Assembly: GCF_020080835.1 (NCBI RefSeq) | Contig: NC_058166.1 | Coordinates: 1,364,001-1,428,000 of the forward strand | Direction: 5' to 3' | Length of the DNA: 64,000 nucleotides | Source of the DNA: Cotesia glomerata | Taxonomy: Eukaryota > Arthropoda > Insecta > Hymenoptera > Braconidae | Part shown: positions 11,421-24,171 of the stretch, piece after piece | How positions within the stretch are numbered: the stretch's first letter is position 1 | Layout: every line of letters begins with the position of its first letter | Translations under genes and position numbers: made by a program | The notes under the pieces: generated by a model | Database searches by the model: none | Seen by the model: the letters and a program-made list of their open reading frames with translations, nothing else | What the model was told of the DNA's origin: nothing

Positions 11421-12653
11421 ATATCCATGCAAAATTTATATCAACTAGCTTTTATTTTGTGCGTCTTAATAAACTCCAAGTTATTTTATCAAAATCAACT
11501 ATTATTAATTTTAATTTACCATTCTAACTTTGAAGCGTAAAAGATTTTGATGTTCTTTATTAAAATAATACTTTTTGCGACTTCTTTTATTTTGTTTTCG
11601 TCGAGCAAAAAATTTCTATTCATTACTTACCGCTTTTTGCTTTATCACAGGAAATTTTTCGTTAGCAACAAGGAAAAGAAGTTAATTTTGCTTTAGCAGA
11701 AGGTAATTTCCATTTTGTATCACGTCCAAAATCATAAAATGATACGAATTGCAAATGAATTAAAATTAATAAACAACAAATTAAACAATCATGTTATTGT
11801 TATTATTGCAATAACTAACAATAACATGATTTTCGACTAATTGTCATTTTATTAATTACAACTACCTGCGATTTTCATATTATCTTAAGGTAATTTTTAA
11901 ATTGAAAAACTAGTTTTTTGGTCATTTTTTGTGTGCTTACTAAAAGAGTTTCTCAATATTTCTAAATTTTTTAGTTCCAACACTATTAATTTCAGATTAG
12001 GTTTTTGCTGTTGATTGCAAAAAAAAAAAACATTTAGTTATATTTAGATCAAAAATCATCCTAATAAACTTTATTTCCTTTTCGTTTTCAATTCTTTAGA
12101 AAATAGTTTTGATCACAAAGATTTTTTTATCTAGTTCGCATTTGACTAATGAATTTATTCAACTAAAATTGCTAATTGAGGGAGTTGAATTTCCAAAAAG
12201 GGTATCTTTTTATTTTTGATTAATCGAGACAAAAAAACTGGTTATCTTCAATTATAAATATTTTTTATTGAACTTTTAATTTAGCTATAAAATGCTATCG
12301 GTTATGAAGCTACAATTTGATTTTCATTTGAAAGAAATCTTCATAATTCTCAAAATTTTTTTTTTTTAATTAAGAAATTTTTTCTCTGAATTATTTATTC
12401 ATCTGACAAATTTAGAATTTAAATTGTAATTTCACTGGAGTGAACATTAAGAATTTAAAGAAGCTTTTAATAAGTGTAAAAGACAAAAATTTTGATGACA
12501 TATTTTGTCGTTATTTATATCAGAAAAAAAATTGTCTTCATTATTATTTTTACAAAAATAATTTTTTCGTAGTTGTATTAATTTTATTTTGTAAAATTTA
12601 AGGTGCCAACAATCATAATTAAAACTATTGTAAAAAATACAATTTTTTTTAAA

Positions 12654-12728
12654 TTAGTTCCAAAAATCACCACCAGGCTGCAAAGTGGCGCTTTTTATTC
12701 TCGCTTGCAGAAACTTAGAACCAAGTTG
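12654..12728 (+). repeat. CTCF-like module 8 (type D, diverged core)
   Basis: The core CACCACCAGGCTGCAAAG (12668-12685) has GGCTGC where other D copies have GGTGGC. The arm TGGCGC ... CTCGCTTGCAG is intact. Confidence 0.78.
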
Positions 12729-13402
12729 ATATATTCTTTTAAAATTTTTAAATAATCATCGAATTTTATAAAAATTTAATTAATTTTTCTGTAACAAAAT
12801 AAATTTTCCGTACAAAATTTAATTTTAATTTTCTTTAGTTGAAAATTTGAAGCTTTTTTACTTTTCAAGACATTTATTTTAAAATTAATCTCTTAGCGAC
12901 TGTAATGATTATCAGTTTTTTTTTAATTTAAGAATATTTTTTTTCGCAATTTCATTGATTGCTAGATGTAAGATAGTTCCATCAATTTTATTAAAAATTT
13001 GATTTGGTTCTACAGAGAAAAAATTTCAAAAACGCACATCTGTATGTTTTTCACTATTTTCAGGATATCGTAAATTGCAGCGATTGTGAATTCATTCTAA
13101 ACAAAAAGCATTTGTTTCTTATACTGTTCTTATAAGGGAGTTTATTATTTAGAAACTTGACACTATAGTCTTACTCAAATAAGTAATAATTTATTAATAT
13201 ACTTAAGTTAGTTTATGTGCACATGAATTATTAGAATGATCTAACCGTCTGCAGTTGGTGCTGTGCTTGCTTTGGCGTTCGTTTAGACACTTTCCCCAAG
13301 CATGATTTGTTATTATTAATAAATAACTGTTACCAAGCAAAAAATTAATTTTAGTTTCTTTTCCAAAATTATCCGTGAGTTCTTCGTACATTATAATATT
13401 GT

Positions 13403-13478
13403 GACGCCTCAGAGCCTACAACGTACGCTTTTGGTTCAGGAGCTGGTGATTTTTTATCTCCTGCAGTTTTTTAATTAA
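13403..13478 (+). repeat. Conserved non-module island, inverted copy of 5925-6000
   Basis: GACGCCTCAGAG, ACAACGTACG and ATCTCCTGCAG occur in the same order and spacing as the reverse complement of 5925-6000. This is evidence that the two flanks of the gap are inverted relatives. Confidence 0.6.
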
Positions 13479-13820
13479 AAATATTATACTTAACATGTAA
13501 CACATTTTTCTGTAAAGTTTGATACATACTCCAAAATCTATAAATTTTTATTGCTTTATTAAGTATGAATTAACATGTGCTAAAAATTAATTATCATTGA
13601 TAAAATTAATTATTATTTCAAATTTAATGTATCTTATTTACATAATAAACCAAACATTACCTTAAGGAATATCTATGATAAAATATTGTAATTATAAAGC
13701 TTACAAAGCGGAATTTCTTTTTTGCCTCAATTAAATCTTAATTTTTTTGTCATGAAAATTTATAAAAAAAATCTTAGTAAATGTTTTTAGGAACTAGTAG
13801 AAAATAGAAAGAAAAAATTT

Positions 13821-13890
13821 TAGTTCCAAAAATGACCGCTAGGCGGCGTCATGGCGCTCTTTTTTCTCGCTTGCAGAAACTTCAAAACAA
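13821..13890 (+). repeat. CTCF-like module 9 (type F)
   Basis: The core GACCGCTAGGCGGCGTC (13834-13850) is followed by ATGGCGC and CTCGCTTGCAG. Confidence 0.85.
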
Positions 13891-15096
13891 ATTTTTAAAA
13901 TCAATTCTAATTTTTAATAAATTGCAAATTTTTCGTTTGCCCTTGAAGGTTTTATAAATTATTCTAATTGTTGGAAAAATAATTTCAGTTGAAAATTGCG
14001 ATATTCTTAATTTAATTGAATTTTAATTGAAATTATGTTATTTGGCATTGAGACATAGATAAACTAAATTTATGATTTCTTAATTTTTTTCAATAAGATA
14101 TTATTATATTTATATATTATTATATTTGTAAAATAAATATTATTATATTTATAACAAATTAATAATTTGATAAATTTCGTAAAAGGATTATATCAAATTC
14201 GTACATAGAATTTGCAGTAAATTAATACCTATAATTACTGTTAGTTGGATACAATATTTTCGATCTTCACCTTCCTCTTTCAAAAAAATTTAAGAAATAA
14301 ATCCTGTAGATTATTAACTTTTAAGTAATTTTCATTGAAAAAATATATTAAAAGCCAATAAAAAAAATTGTCTTATTATTTTCGACGATTAGGACAAAAT
14401 TTTGCATTGAAGCTAAAATTTGTCTTCATTTTTAAATGTTTTATCGGTTAGATAAACTTATTATACCGCTTATAAAATTCTGGGTATTTTAATATTTAAG
14501 AAAGTGATTAATTTATTTTGAATTTATTTACGACAACAGACCCTTGACAAAAATCTTGTTCGAGCGCCAAATGAGACAAATTAATAATAGCTTAGATTGT
14601 TTTGAGCTCTCTGAAACATTTTATTAGAATAATATTCTATCAGAGAAATAACAATTAATATAACGTGGTATATTTTCCCTAGAAATCTCAAGATTTATAT
14701 CATCTTTACATTCTGTAGACGCGACAATTTAACGTATATGACGGTAAGTCAGGAATAATTGTTGGAGTAGCAGAATTGTCGTATACGTTCATTTTATTAT
14801 TACAATCAAATTAATATGCGGAGTTACAATATGTCAATTAATAAAAATGAGTAAAAATAGATTCGTATTACAGGAATAAACACAATCATTAATTACCACT
14901 TATCACTAACACAACAATACACAAAATACGATACAATGTTAAATTGCTTTGCAATACACTCAGACTTAGGAGGATAACGAATTCGTGATCACCAGGACGT
15001 CTGTACGATCTCGATTTCAGAGTAAGACTGTCTTCTCCAAGATTCTCAAATAATATGACAACTGCATATTTCCTTTTCCCTTGGTAATCCATAGAT

Positions 15097-16151
15097 TCGG
15101 TAGAATCTGGCGCCAAGTTCCGTTCAAAAATCCCGTTGTAAACGGAGCGCCAGACTACCGACTGTGTTTACTGTAAGCAGAACGGTATTTCCAGGTTGCA
15201 AAATTTTATTTAATTATATGGTTCTCCTTTTCCAAAATGATATATTATAAAAGTAATTTATACTTTATTTTACTGATATTAATTAATTATAATCAATTAT
15301 AACACTTAATTCACTTAAAATTATTAAATTTTATCAGCACAAACTATAGTAAGCCCAGCAAATTCGATCCTGACTTTTTCGATGGGAAATATCAGCGCCA
15401 CAGACTAGATAAAATAAAAATGTGTAGTAATCCTTCCTATAGACACGCAACTACAGTAAAAAGTGATTCATAGCTTGCATCTATGGCCGTCAGGGTGCAC
15501 TGGAATTACATCTACATAAACCGTAGCTTCAAGGGGATAGTTTGCAGTAAAAAATGCAGTCAACACGAGATTTAAGTTGTTATCAATTGTAAATTTTCAT
15601 TATAATTACAAAAAATACTAAAATCCGAACAAAAACAGTTTCACTGTAAAAAAGTCGCGCCAAGTCCACGTTCATAAGACTATTAGGAAAAAAAAAATTT
15701 TTTTTTTCTTTACAAAAAGATACAAAATAAAAAAATTAAAAAATCCAAGTAACCGATATGATTGTTTATGATTTTCGGAAATTAAAAAAAATTTTATTGT
15801 AAATTTAAAAATTAAAAAAAAAATTTTAGAACGTACTTGGTGTGCGTCATTGTGTATTTCAATTTTTTTAAAGTCCTAGTAAATAGATTTTACGAATTTC
15901 ATTAAAAGTAAAATATTTTGCAACCACGCACACTAAATACGTTCTAAAATTTTTTTTTTATTTTTAAATTTACAATAAAATTTTTTTTAATTTCCGAAAA
16001 TCATAAACAATCATATCGGTTACTTGGATTTTTTAATTTTTTTATTTTGTATCTTTTTGTAAAGAAAAAAAAAAATTTTTTTTTCCTAATAGTCTTATGA
16101 ACGTGGACTTGGCGCGACTTTTTTACAGTGAAACTGTTTTTGTTCGGATTT
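15097..16151 (+). mobile_element. Element X, copy 1
   Basis: Begins with a hairpin (TCGGTAGAATCTGGCGCC paired with GCGCCAGACTACCGA, 15097-15161) and ends with the fold-back 15621-16151. The same order recurs at 50016-51964: hairpin with CTGGCGCCAAGTTCC, then GTAAGCAGAAC, TCAGCACAAACTATAG, GGGGATAGTTTGC and the fold-back. That recurrence defines it as one mobile family. No frame is shared between the copies, so it is non-autonomous. Confidence 0.65.
15621..16151. repeat. Fold-back FB3 within element X, copy 1
   Basis: Arms of about 230 bp run from AAATCCGAACAAAAACAG (left) to CTGTTTTTGTTCGGATTT (right). Pairing is nearly perfect, including GTCGCGCCAAGTCCACG and its complement. The centre is near 15880. 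Near-identity of the arms suggests recent formation or ongoing correction. Confidence 0.85.
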
Positions 16152-16264
16152 ATGATACCCCTATCGTCCTGTGACCACGACTACGTTGACAACCATGTGT
16201 CGACCTAGGTCTAAGCCTACCGCAATAAAACAACTTAGTTAAACTTATTTTTACACGCTTTATA

Positions 16265-16504
16265 TTAGCTTCACTTGTATGTCAGTTTGTCCAGTATGTC
16301 AGTATGTAACTCTCCGTGGGTAATCTGCGCGCCTGCGGCCTTCCTTGGTTCTGGTAGCCGTTTCTCAGGCTCGCTGTCCGAAATCGAACTCTGATTCCCC
16401 GTATTTATAATATTTATAAATAATTATTTTTTTATTAGCTTCACTTGTATGTCAGTATGTCAGTATGTCAGTATGTAACTCTCCGTGGGTAATTTGCGCG
16501 CCTG
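16265..16504 (+). repeat. Direct repeat pair of about 70 bp
   Basis: 16265-16335 and 16435-16504 share TTAGCTTCACTTGTATGTCA, CAGTATGTAACTCTCC and GCGCGCCTG. Each has a variable run of the 8-mer GTCAGTAT. The 99-bp spacer is GC-richer and not repeated. The layout could be short LTRs or a tandem duplication; I cannot separate these. Confidence 0.7.
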
Positions 16505-16523
16505 AATATTTTTGATAATCAAC

Positions 16524-16942
16524 AAATAATAGTTTAAAAAACTAAAAATCACGCTTTTATAAATAAACCAAACTAAAAGTAAAAATAAATAAAAGTTTAA
16601 AAAAACTAAAAACACGATTTTTAGAGAAAACCAAACTAAAAAATAGAAAATAAATTTAAATTAAGAATAGTGTTAAAAATTTCAATAAATATAAATTAAT
16701 AATAGTGTAAATAAAAAATGTATTTTATTTTAAAAAGCGTGGGGTGCTTTTTAAGATATTATCAAAATGATAATCACTCTACTCATATCTGTCAACAAAA
16801 TATTTATAACTATTGACACCATGCACCTCACGCTTTTTTAAAATAAAATACATTTTTTTATTTACATTATTAATTTAAATTTATTTTCTATTTTAGTTTG
16901 GTTTTCTATAAAAGCGTGTTTTTAGATTTTAAACTATTATTT
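16524..16942. repeat. Fold-back FB4
   Basis: AAATAATAGTTTAAA at the left pairs with TTTAAACTATTATTT at the right. Further paired blocks are ACCAAACTAAAA, GAAAATAAATTTAAATTA and ATGTATTTTATTTTAAAA. The left arm contains a partial duplication (two TAAACCAAACTAAAA-like blocks), making it longer than the right arm. AT-rich and non-coding. Confidence 0.7.
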
Positions 16943-17065
16943 TTACAACCATACTCGAAGTAAGGGTATATTCTTTAAATATTGAGGATTACAAAAATAT
17001 TACTATTCTAAAGAATATTCTCATCAGATTGCCAGAGAAATACTCCACTGTACTTTACTCTCCGA

Positions 17066-18399
17066 CATATATAAATTATTCCAATATTTTTGTGAAATTC
17101 TAAACCACCATAAACCTTCTTAAATCGATTAAATTGATTTTCAATTTTATTTCTATACTTCTTATTAAAAGTAACAACAAATATTATAAAATAATAATAC
17201 TGAATTATATTTTAATGCCTTGAAATTTATAGACAATTAACACAAAAATGAAAATAATAAAATTTAACATTACTAAATTAAGGTTAACCTTGTCTTTCAT
17301 TAAATTTTTCTAAAAAAACTAATAATAATTAAAAAAAAAAAATTGAATTATTTGATTATCTCTCATTAATAATAATATACTTACTTTTTAATGGAATTAT
17401 CTTTACTATTAAGCTCTGAGCCATTATAATTAAGTTACTCTAGCAATTTATGGCAGAAAAAATTTAGTTCTAAAATGACCACTAGGCGGCGCCGTGAGCG
17501 CTTTTCTCGCTTTCAGAAACTTCAAACCAAGTTTTTAGATTCAATTTTAATTTTTAATAAATTGCAGATTTTTTTTACCACATTTAAATATTTAATAATT
17601 TATTTTAAGTGTTAAGAAAATAATTTTTGTCAGAAAATAAATTGCTATGTCGATTTACTTTAATTTAAACTACAATTTGTTGATAAAAGTTGAAAAGAAA
17701 TCAGAATTAAACTAATTTTTTTTTTTACTTCGATGGAATAGTTTTTCATCCTTTGGCAAGTAATTGACTTAAAGAATTTTCAGAAGAACTTTATTTGTTA
17801 TTGTGTAACAATATTTGTAACTGTGCTGGTTCGATTAAAAATTTTTTTATAATTCGCTTATTTTCCCTCAAATTTATAGAAGCTGAACGATTTCAATAAA
17901 TTTCAGATAAAGAATTCATCGCAAAGTTCCAAATGCGTTAATGTTGTAAGCTTTGATTTTCTCAAGAGTCTTAAAGGTAAAAATCTATTTGCAAAAAGCC
18001 AAAAAAAAATTGTTTTCGTTTGATGTATCGGATAATTGCTTTAAAATCATATTTATAAAAAATTCTCTGTCATAATTTTCATATTTTAAAACTGAATAAA
18101 ACATTTCTCAACAATTTTTTTTTAATTGTTAATATTTTCGACGATCATTTGAATCCTCAATATTTTTAACGATATCAGTCAGTGTGAAAATTCATCCAAT
18201 ATATTTTCGAGATTTGAATAATTTTTATCTTTTGAGATATTTAGCATGGTAAATTAATCAACAATTCTGTGTTTATAAACTATAACAATTTGGCATAGAA
18301 TTTATCAAGGCTTGGAAATTTTTTCTTATTAGTTACAATCGAATAACGATAAAAGATAATTAGCAGAAAAATTAGATTTAAAGATAATTAGCAGAAAAA
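17066..18399 (+). repeat. Array block between composite insertion and SINE
   Basis: Array flanks plus one module at about 17464. A duplicated AAAGATAATTAGCAGAAAAA occurs at about 18353 and 18380. No coding sequence is apparent. Confidence 0.65.
17464..17532 (+). repeat. CTCF-like module 10 (type F)
   Basis: The core GACCACTAGGCGGCGCC (17477-17493) is followed by GTGAGCGC and CTCGCTTTCAG. The arm is changed at one base, GCAG to TCAG. Confidence 0.83.
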
Positions 18400-18421
18400 T
18401 AAAAATAATAAATTTTCAATC

Positions 18422-18917
18422 AGCGGCATGATGGCCGAGCGGACTAAGTCATTATCCCGTTAGTTCGTTCGTGCATCATGTCGTGAGGCGAGGGTTCGAG
18501 CCCCGACGGTTGTTCGAATAATTCCAACACCAACCGTCGGGGTCGCTCAGTAGCCAAACTGTACTGGCATGGGTTTTCTCTGTGGTTTCCCCATCGCCAC
18601 TATTCCAACACCGATAGAAAGGGGTGAGGAATAGGGTAAATACAGTACAGAAAGCACAAGTCGGTCCACAGCCGCATTGAGAATAAAGTTATGTGCGAAA
18701 TTATATGTTGACTATAACCAAGTGGACCACATGTTCTTGAGTATAAAAAGACTGGCGGATATGTTGATCATCAAAGAGTTGAAAGATTGTGTTGATAATA
18801 CAAAGCGGAGCATATATTGATAATAAAGAGTTGAAAAAGAGACTACATGCGGAGATGCTGAGACAATTAGCCTTGTAAAACCATAAATCGGTATACAAAT
18901 AAAACTCATAATAATAA
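18422..18917 (+). mobile_element. tRNA-derived SINE with 22-bp target-site duplication
   Basis: The 5' head is tRNA-like: A box TGGCCGAGCGG at 18432-18442 and B box GGTTCGAGCCC at 18493-18503, the internal RNA polymerase III promoter of tRNA and SINE genes. A GACGGTTG/CAACCGTC hairpin follows, then a body with GGGTTTTCTCTGTGGTTTCC and a 3' tail of ATAATAATAA repeats. The element is bounded by a perfect 22-bp direct repeat at 18400-18421 and 18918-18939 (TAAAAATAATAAATTTTCAA then TC), diagnostic of LINE-machinery insertion. The A box form is that of a long-variable-arm (Ser/Leu) tRNA. Because the duplication is perfect, the insertion looks young. Confidence 0.92.
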
Positions 18918-19650
18918 TAAAAATAATAAATTTTCAATCTCCTAAAAAAAAATTAGAAAAACGGTAGACCCTGAAGGCCATCCGTGCAACTTTCCGCTAA
19001 TTCCATACCTAGGTGCATAAAACTGTACTAATGACGTTTTTGAGCTCTTCGAGCTCAAAAATACAATTTATGTATTATTTTGAGCTCTTCGAGCTCAAAA
19101 GTCTGATAGAAGTATCATAGAACAATATTTTTTAAATTTTCAAACCTCACTAACTTTTAAATGAATCAACCGATTTTCACGCGGTTGGCAGTATTTGACG
19201 CAATTTTTTTAGTTTCATGAAGAATCTTCAAGTTTGAATTGATAAAACTAGGAAATTTGGAGTAATTCCGAAAAAAACACTTTTTTTGGTTTTCTTTCGT
19301 TCATCATATTTCTTGAACGAATTGACCAATTTTGAACAGCTTGACGGCAATCGAAGTAATTTTTTCATGCTAATAGCTGATTAGTTTTTGAAATTGATCA
19401 GTGCATCCGTTTAAAAGTTATTCCAAAAAATGTCGAAGTTATGTTAAAAAAACACTTGTTTCCAAATATTTTATCGAGGATATCTCTCGAACCAAACAAC
19501 TGATTTCCACGTTTTTGGCGGCAATCGACGCGGTTTTTTAAGCTCTAAAATTATTTTATATCATCAAAAACGATCCGAGAAGAAATTACGAAGTTATGTC
19601 AAAAAAACACTTTTTTCGGTTTTCTTTCGTTCACGATATCTCTCGAACGA

Positions 19651-20098
19651 AGAATATATGGCGAGGCTTTCGCCTACCTCCGAAGAGGCCGTTTCCTGGG
19701 CTCAAAAGAGCTATACACGCACGTATATCTATCCTACCCTCACATAGGAAATACACAGCCAAGTTTGCCGGCAAGGAAAAACCCTGCCCTCAAGCATTTA
19801 CGCTATCATAGGACAGATGTGAATTGAGTTGATTTTAATGTCAATCTGTCCTCGTACTTAGTTAACTGTATCAACCCATTCAACGACTGCGTTAGCCTGA
19901 TCGGTAATGTAATGACAACCCGACCAGTTACCAGCGGGGCCCATGTGGGGAGGTGCAGCCGTAAGACCTGTTTGAGCCATAACACTTATCCCCTCTTACA
20001 AGAGTCTCGTTCGTTCGTCTGTCTAGTCTAGTCCCCGAATCTTTGAGCTTACCTGCGTTGCCAAATAATTTTGACAACGTCACGAGGCCTTGCTCAGA
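19651..20098. mobile_element. 448-bp insertion inside R copy 1
   Basis: R sequence stops after ATATCTCTCGAACGA (19636-19650) and restarts with ATATCTCTCAAACGA (20099-20113), a 15-bp target duplication with one mismatch, typical of LINE/SINE insertion. The inserted DNA is much GC-richer than its host and contains a GGCGAGGCTTTCGCC hairpin and several CCC/GGG blocks. I do not recognise the family and no complete gene is visible. A 71-codon frame crosses the junction and is an artefact. Confidence 0.65.
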
Positions 20099-20406
20099 AT
20101 ATCTCTCAAACGAATCAACTGATTTTGACCGGATTAGCGACGATCAGCGTGGTTTTTCAAGCTTAAGGGCGAATTAGTTTTTGAAGTTGATCGATAAAGC
20201 CGTTTAAAAGATATTCCAAAAAAAAACCACTTTCAAAAATGATTTTTTTCTTATTTTTTTTGAGATTTTTCAAAGTTTCTGAAAATCTATCAGTCCGAAT
20301 CGGTTCAAATTCTCAGGAAATCTAAGTTTGAGGGAACTCTTTAGAACGACGTTTAGTACGTCCCGATCGGTTCAGTCGTTCAAAAGTTATAAGCGAGTCA
20401 CATAGT

Positions 20407-20428
20407 CACACACACACACACACACACA
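20407..20428. repeat. (CA)n microsatellite in R copy 1
   Basis: Eleven CA units, located where R copies 2 and 3 are interrupted and where copy 4 has a long (TG)n. Confidence 0.95.
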
Positions 20429-21317
20429 TACATACAGACATAGTGACAACCTCGCGGGGATAGTCAGGGAAGCTTCCTGTGACCCTCAAACGTCGAGATC
20501 TGATGAAAACTCAATTTTTGTAAAACGGGGTAAAACCAATAACTTCCCGATTTTTGAAAATCTTCGATTTTCTTAGCGGGAAATTAAAAATAAATTTATA
20601 TTTGATAATCTCTTATTATGTCAAGCAATTTTGTGATTCTTAAATGCTTCTATCACAACCATATTACACTTATACAATGATATAAGTAGATGTACACTGA
20701 AAAAACACTTAAATTAAACCATCTTTTACTTTCTAAAATCATTTCATGTTGCTATTTAAAAAAAAAAAAAAAAACGTTTTGAAAAAGATTTTACGTGGAC
20801 GTCCGGATGTCACCCCATTTTGAATGTACCAACGATTACTCCCGAACAAATTGATATTTCAAGACCGGACCTTTTTTATAAGTTTAAGAATTCGATGAAC
20901 TGGGTCCGTATTTCATATCAGTGGCCTAGTTTACGTATTTTTTATTTTTTTTATTTGAATATTTGTCAAAATTCACTACGATACAACCGTACAAAGCCAA
21001 ACAAACTTTTCTTATTTGTCACGTGAAAACTATGGCGCTACTTAATCAAGCTAGATTTTTTTAGACTGCGTGCGCATATAACAAGAAGGGCGCTGATATT
21101 TAAAAAAAAATAAAAAATACTCTGTAAGAAATAACTTAATTATAATTTTTTTTAATCAATTACACAATTAATTTTTTTCTTAAAAAATAAATAAGCGTTA
21201 TTAGGCGTGCACTTTTGGATTTTCCAAACTTTATTATTTTTTAATAGAATTATCTTTAATATTAAGCTCTACACCATCATATTTAAGTTACTCTGGCAAT
21301 TTACGGCAAAAAAAATT

Positions 21318-21392
21318 TAGTTTTGAAAATGACCGCTAGGTGGCGCCGAGGCGCATTTTCTTCTCGCTTGCAGAAACTTAAAACCAAGTTAT
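21318..21392 (+). repeat. CTCF-like module 11 (type E)
   Basis: The core GACCGCTAGGTGGCGCC (21331-21347) is followed by GAGGCGC and CTCGCTTGCAG; the core matches the consensus. Confidence 0.9.
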
Positions 21393-22620
21393 TATATTTC
21401 CTTGAAATTTTCTATGAACTAGCTGTATTCTTTTGAATCTAATAAATTTCAAGTTGTTTTATACTTTGAAGTTTAAAAAATTTCTGAATTTCTTTTTGTA
21501 CAAATTTTTATACCAAATATAAAAAATTTTTAGTCATTACTACCATTTCGGCTATCACAATAAATCTTCCTATGAGACAGGTTTCACAGTTTTGACTGTT
21601 AAGACGCCTCAAAATAATTTTAAATTGAGTAATTAATTTAAAAAAAAAATTCAAAAAAAATTCTTAACAATTTTTTTGGGGCTTACCAAAAGTTTTGTTT
21701 TTCTGATAGTTTTTTGTACAATTCAACACTATTTAGTACTTTAAGAACCTTTCTTTCCACGTAAATTATAACAAGTTTTGTTAATTACAAGAGAAATTTC
21801 GACTCTGCAGTATTAGATTTTGGCTAAATATTCATTTTTGTTCACATTGATTGGTATTAGTAATTGTTAATGTTGTAGACTCATTGTTTTTTCAGACTAT
21901 TTAAGTCAAATGTGCTCATTACTTTATTACTTTAGTTGCTGATATTTATAAAACTCTTGTAGTGAAAACTAGGAACGTAATTTGAACATTTTTTTGATGA
22001 GTCGGGCTAGTATTTATGAAAATCTTATCAGCCTTTTAACGATTAGCTAAATTTGCATCTCTCAATCACAAATATCATTTGACATATACTTTATTTTCTT
22101 TTAGTTAGCTGCAATATTCCAAATCATCGTTTTTTAGGGGATTGTTTTGCGTACTTCACCATTATTGTCAATAAATATATTTAACTTAATTTTTTGGTAT
22201 TCATAAGTGATTTACATTTTCAATGCCAACTAAATTTTCAATCATTATTGTCTATATTAATTTTAATTTTCTTAAACTTCCGTTTAATTTGGTCGATGTA
22301 ACTGTTGAAATATAACAAATTTTTAGTCAAACTGAAAATAGTTTCTTTTGAATTATTAATCTGGAAAATTAAATTTTAATGTACAGTACATTTAAAGAGC
22401 CTTTAAAAATTGTTTAAAGAAAAATTACATCATTTTTCATTTTTTTTCTCCGGAAAAAAAATTGTCTTTATTGTTAAGAATAATTTTTTTCAAATTAAAA
22501 AAAAATTAGTTGTAAATAAAATAATTGTTTTTTTACAAAAATAATTAATTATTTTATGAAATTTGAGGTGTTAACAATAATAATTAAAGTTACTGTAACA
22601 AATAAAATTTTTTAAAAATT

Positions 22621-22690
22621 AGTTCCAAAAATCACCACCAGGTGGCTCAGTGGCGCTTTTTATTCTCGCTTGCAAAAACTTAGAACCAAG
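22621..22690 (+). repeat. CTCF-like module 12 (type D)
   Basis: The core CACCACCAGGTGGCTCAG (22633-22650) is followed by TGGCGC and CTCGCTTGCAA. Confidence 0.88.
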
Positions 22691-24171
22691 TTATTATATT
22701 CTTTCAAAATTTTCAATCACCTCTTTTGAAAATTTAATTAATTTTTTTGTTACAAAATAAATTTCCATTAAAAATTTTATTTTAATTTTATCCAGCTGAA
22801 AATTTGAAGCTTTTTTACTTTCAGTAAATTTTTTTTTCTTATTGTGTTCTGCCATGAAGACTCAGGCGATAATTAGGTTTCTGATAAAAATTTAGCACAA
22901 ATGTGTTAATAAAGAGATTATTTAGACGGTTCTGACATTTTGCGGCTTACAGAACAAGATTTTGTAGATGGATTCGAAGTTTGCGGATACTTTAAACCAA
23001 GTTTTTATATTCCTTTGAAATTTCCTGAACTAGCTTTTATTTTTTGCTTCTAATAAATTTCAAATAATTATATGAGAATAAATTAATCAATTTTGATTTA
23101 CGATTCTAACTGAAGTCAAAAAATTTTTGTATGGATTTTCATACTTAATTTTTTTCGAAGTTCTTGTTATTAACATTGAAGAATAACAAATTCTTTTTCA
23201 TTACTTTTGCGTCAACTATCACAAAAATTTTTATTCTAGTAATTTCACTTTTTTGATCGGGCTATTGATGTTTTAAAATTTAATAACTAATTTTCGAACT
23301 TACAATTTTTTTTAGGGCTTAGAAAAATTTTCGATATTTCTCAATTAATTTCAACACTTTCATTTTGTTCGCAATTTTTAGTTACGTTAATTATATGATA
23401 GAAACGTCCTGTCCTTACTTCTAAAAAGAGTCCTTTAATTTTTTTTTTTTCGATTTAACTATCTCTTAATCACAAGTTATTTTATAAACTTTATTTCCTT
23501 ATAGTTACTTGCAATTCTTTAGAGTCGACTAACTTGTTTTTATAAATTGTTTTATGTTGTTCACATTCTACTCAAATTAGTATATTCAATTAGATTTTGT
23601 TATAATAAATCATAAATTACTAATATTATCTGCCGTAATGACAAAGTTGGTAAACCTACAACCATTGTTCATATATGCTTGTTTCTTTGCAAGTCTGGTA
23701 TTTTTCTTTTCTTTGGAAACTAAAGTTTCAATTTAAAAAATTACTAATTTTCCTCCCGTAAGATAATCTTCAATTATGATTACCTAAAATAATTTTTAGT
23801 CTCACAAATTTTCCTTCGATTTTATGAATGCAACTGTTTGAATATAAAAAATTTTTATTATAACTAAAAATTCTTGATTATGAATTATTCATGTCGAAAA
23901 TTCCATATTCAAATTGCAATTTCACTAGAGTGGACATTGAATTTAATACATGTCTTAAAAAGGAAAATTCATACGTACTTCGTCATTTCTTCTATCAGAA
24001 AAAGAAATTAAGTGTCTTTATAATTTAAAATAACTTTTTTTCATATTAAAAAAATTATTTGCAAATAAAATAATTCTTTTTTTTTTGTATTTATATTAAT
24101 TTTTCTGTGAAATTTGTGCTGTTAACAATCATAATTAAAGTTACTGTATCAAATAAAATTAAAAAAAAAAA

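Larger units (their letters stand above)
11111..14734 (+). repeat. Array block with three plus-strand units
   Basis: From here on every module is on the plus strand. Modules lie at about 11341, 12654 and 13821. The flanks match the left block in inverted orientation; for example TTTTGAGCTCTCTGAAACAT and ATCAGAGAAATAACAATT near 14610-14660 correspond to 4842-4890 reversed. No gene is visible. Confidence 0.75.
14735..17065. mobile_element. Composite insertion splitting one array unit
   Basis: Left of 14735 and right of 17065 the sequence continues as a single array unit, as judged from the uninterrupted relative at about 4640-4900 (inverted): CAAGATTTAT.TCATC then ATATTTTTGTGAAATTCTAAA. The intervening 2.3 kb holds element X with its internal fold-back, a pair of direct repeats and another fold-back. 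A 75-codon minus frame near 14889-15116 has no recognisable domain. Confidence 0.65.
18948..20586 (-). mobile_element. Repeat family R, copy 1 (interrupted)
   Basis: Non-coding element of about 1.2 kb without its insertion. One end is CGGTAGACCCTGAAGGCC followed by TTTTGAGCTCTTCGAGCTCA palindromes. The middle is built of degenerate units of about 160-170 bp, each with a CTCTCGAACGAATCAACCG-like and GGCGGCGATCGACGCGG-like box. Then come a (CA)n tract at 20407-20428 and a terminal hairpin AACTTCCCG ... CGGGAAGTT. Strand is assigned so that the AACTTCCCGC end is 5'. Four further copies lie in the window. The class is not recognised and there is no open frame. Confidence 0.8.

Noticed and set aside
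14889..15116. 75-codon minus frame beside element X
   Set aside because: No domain is recognised, it overlaps the hairpin of element X, and it is not shared with X copy 2.
18422..18520. Functional tRNA gene
   Set aside because: A and B boxes are present, but a full cloverleaf is not evident, a SINE body and tail follow, and a 22-bp target duplication encloses the whole element.
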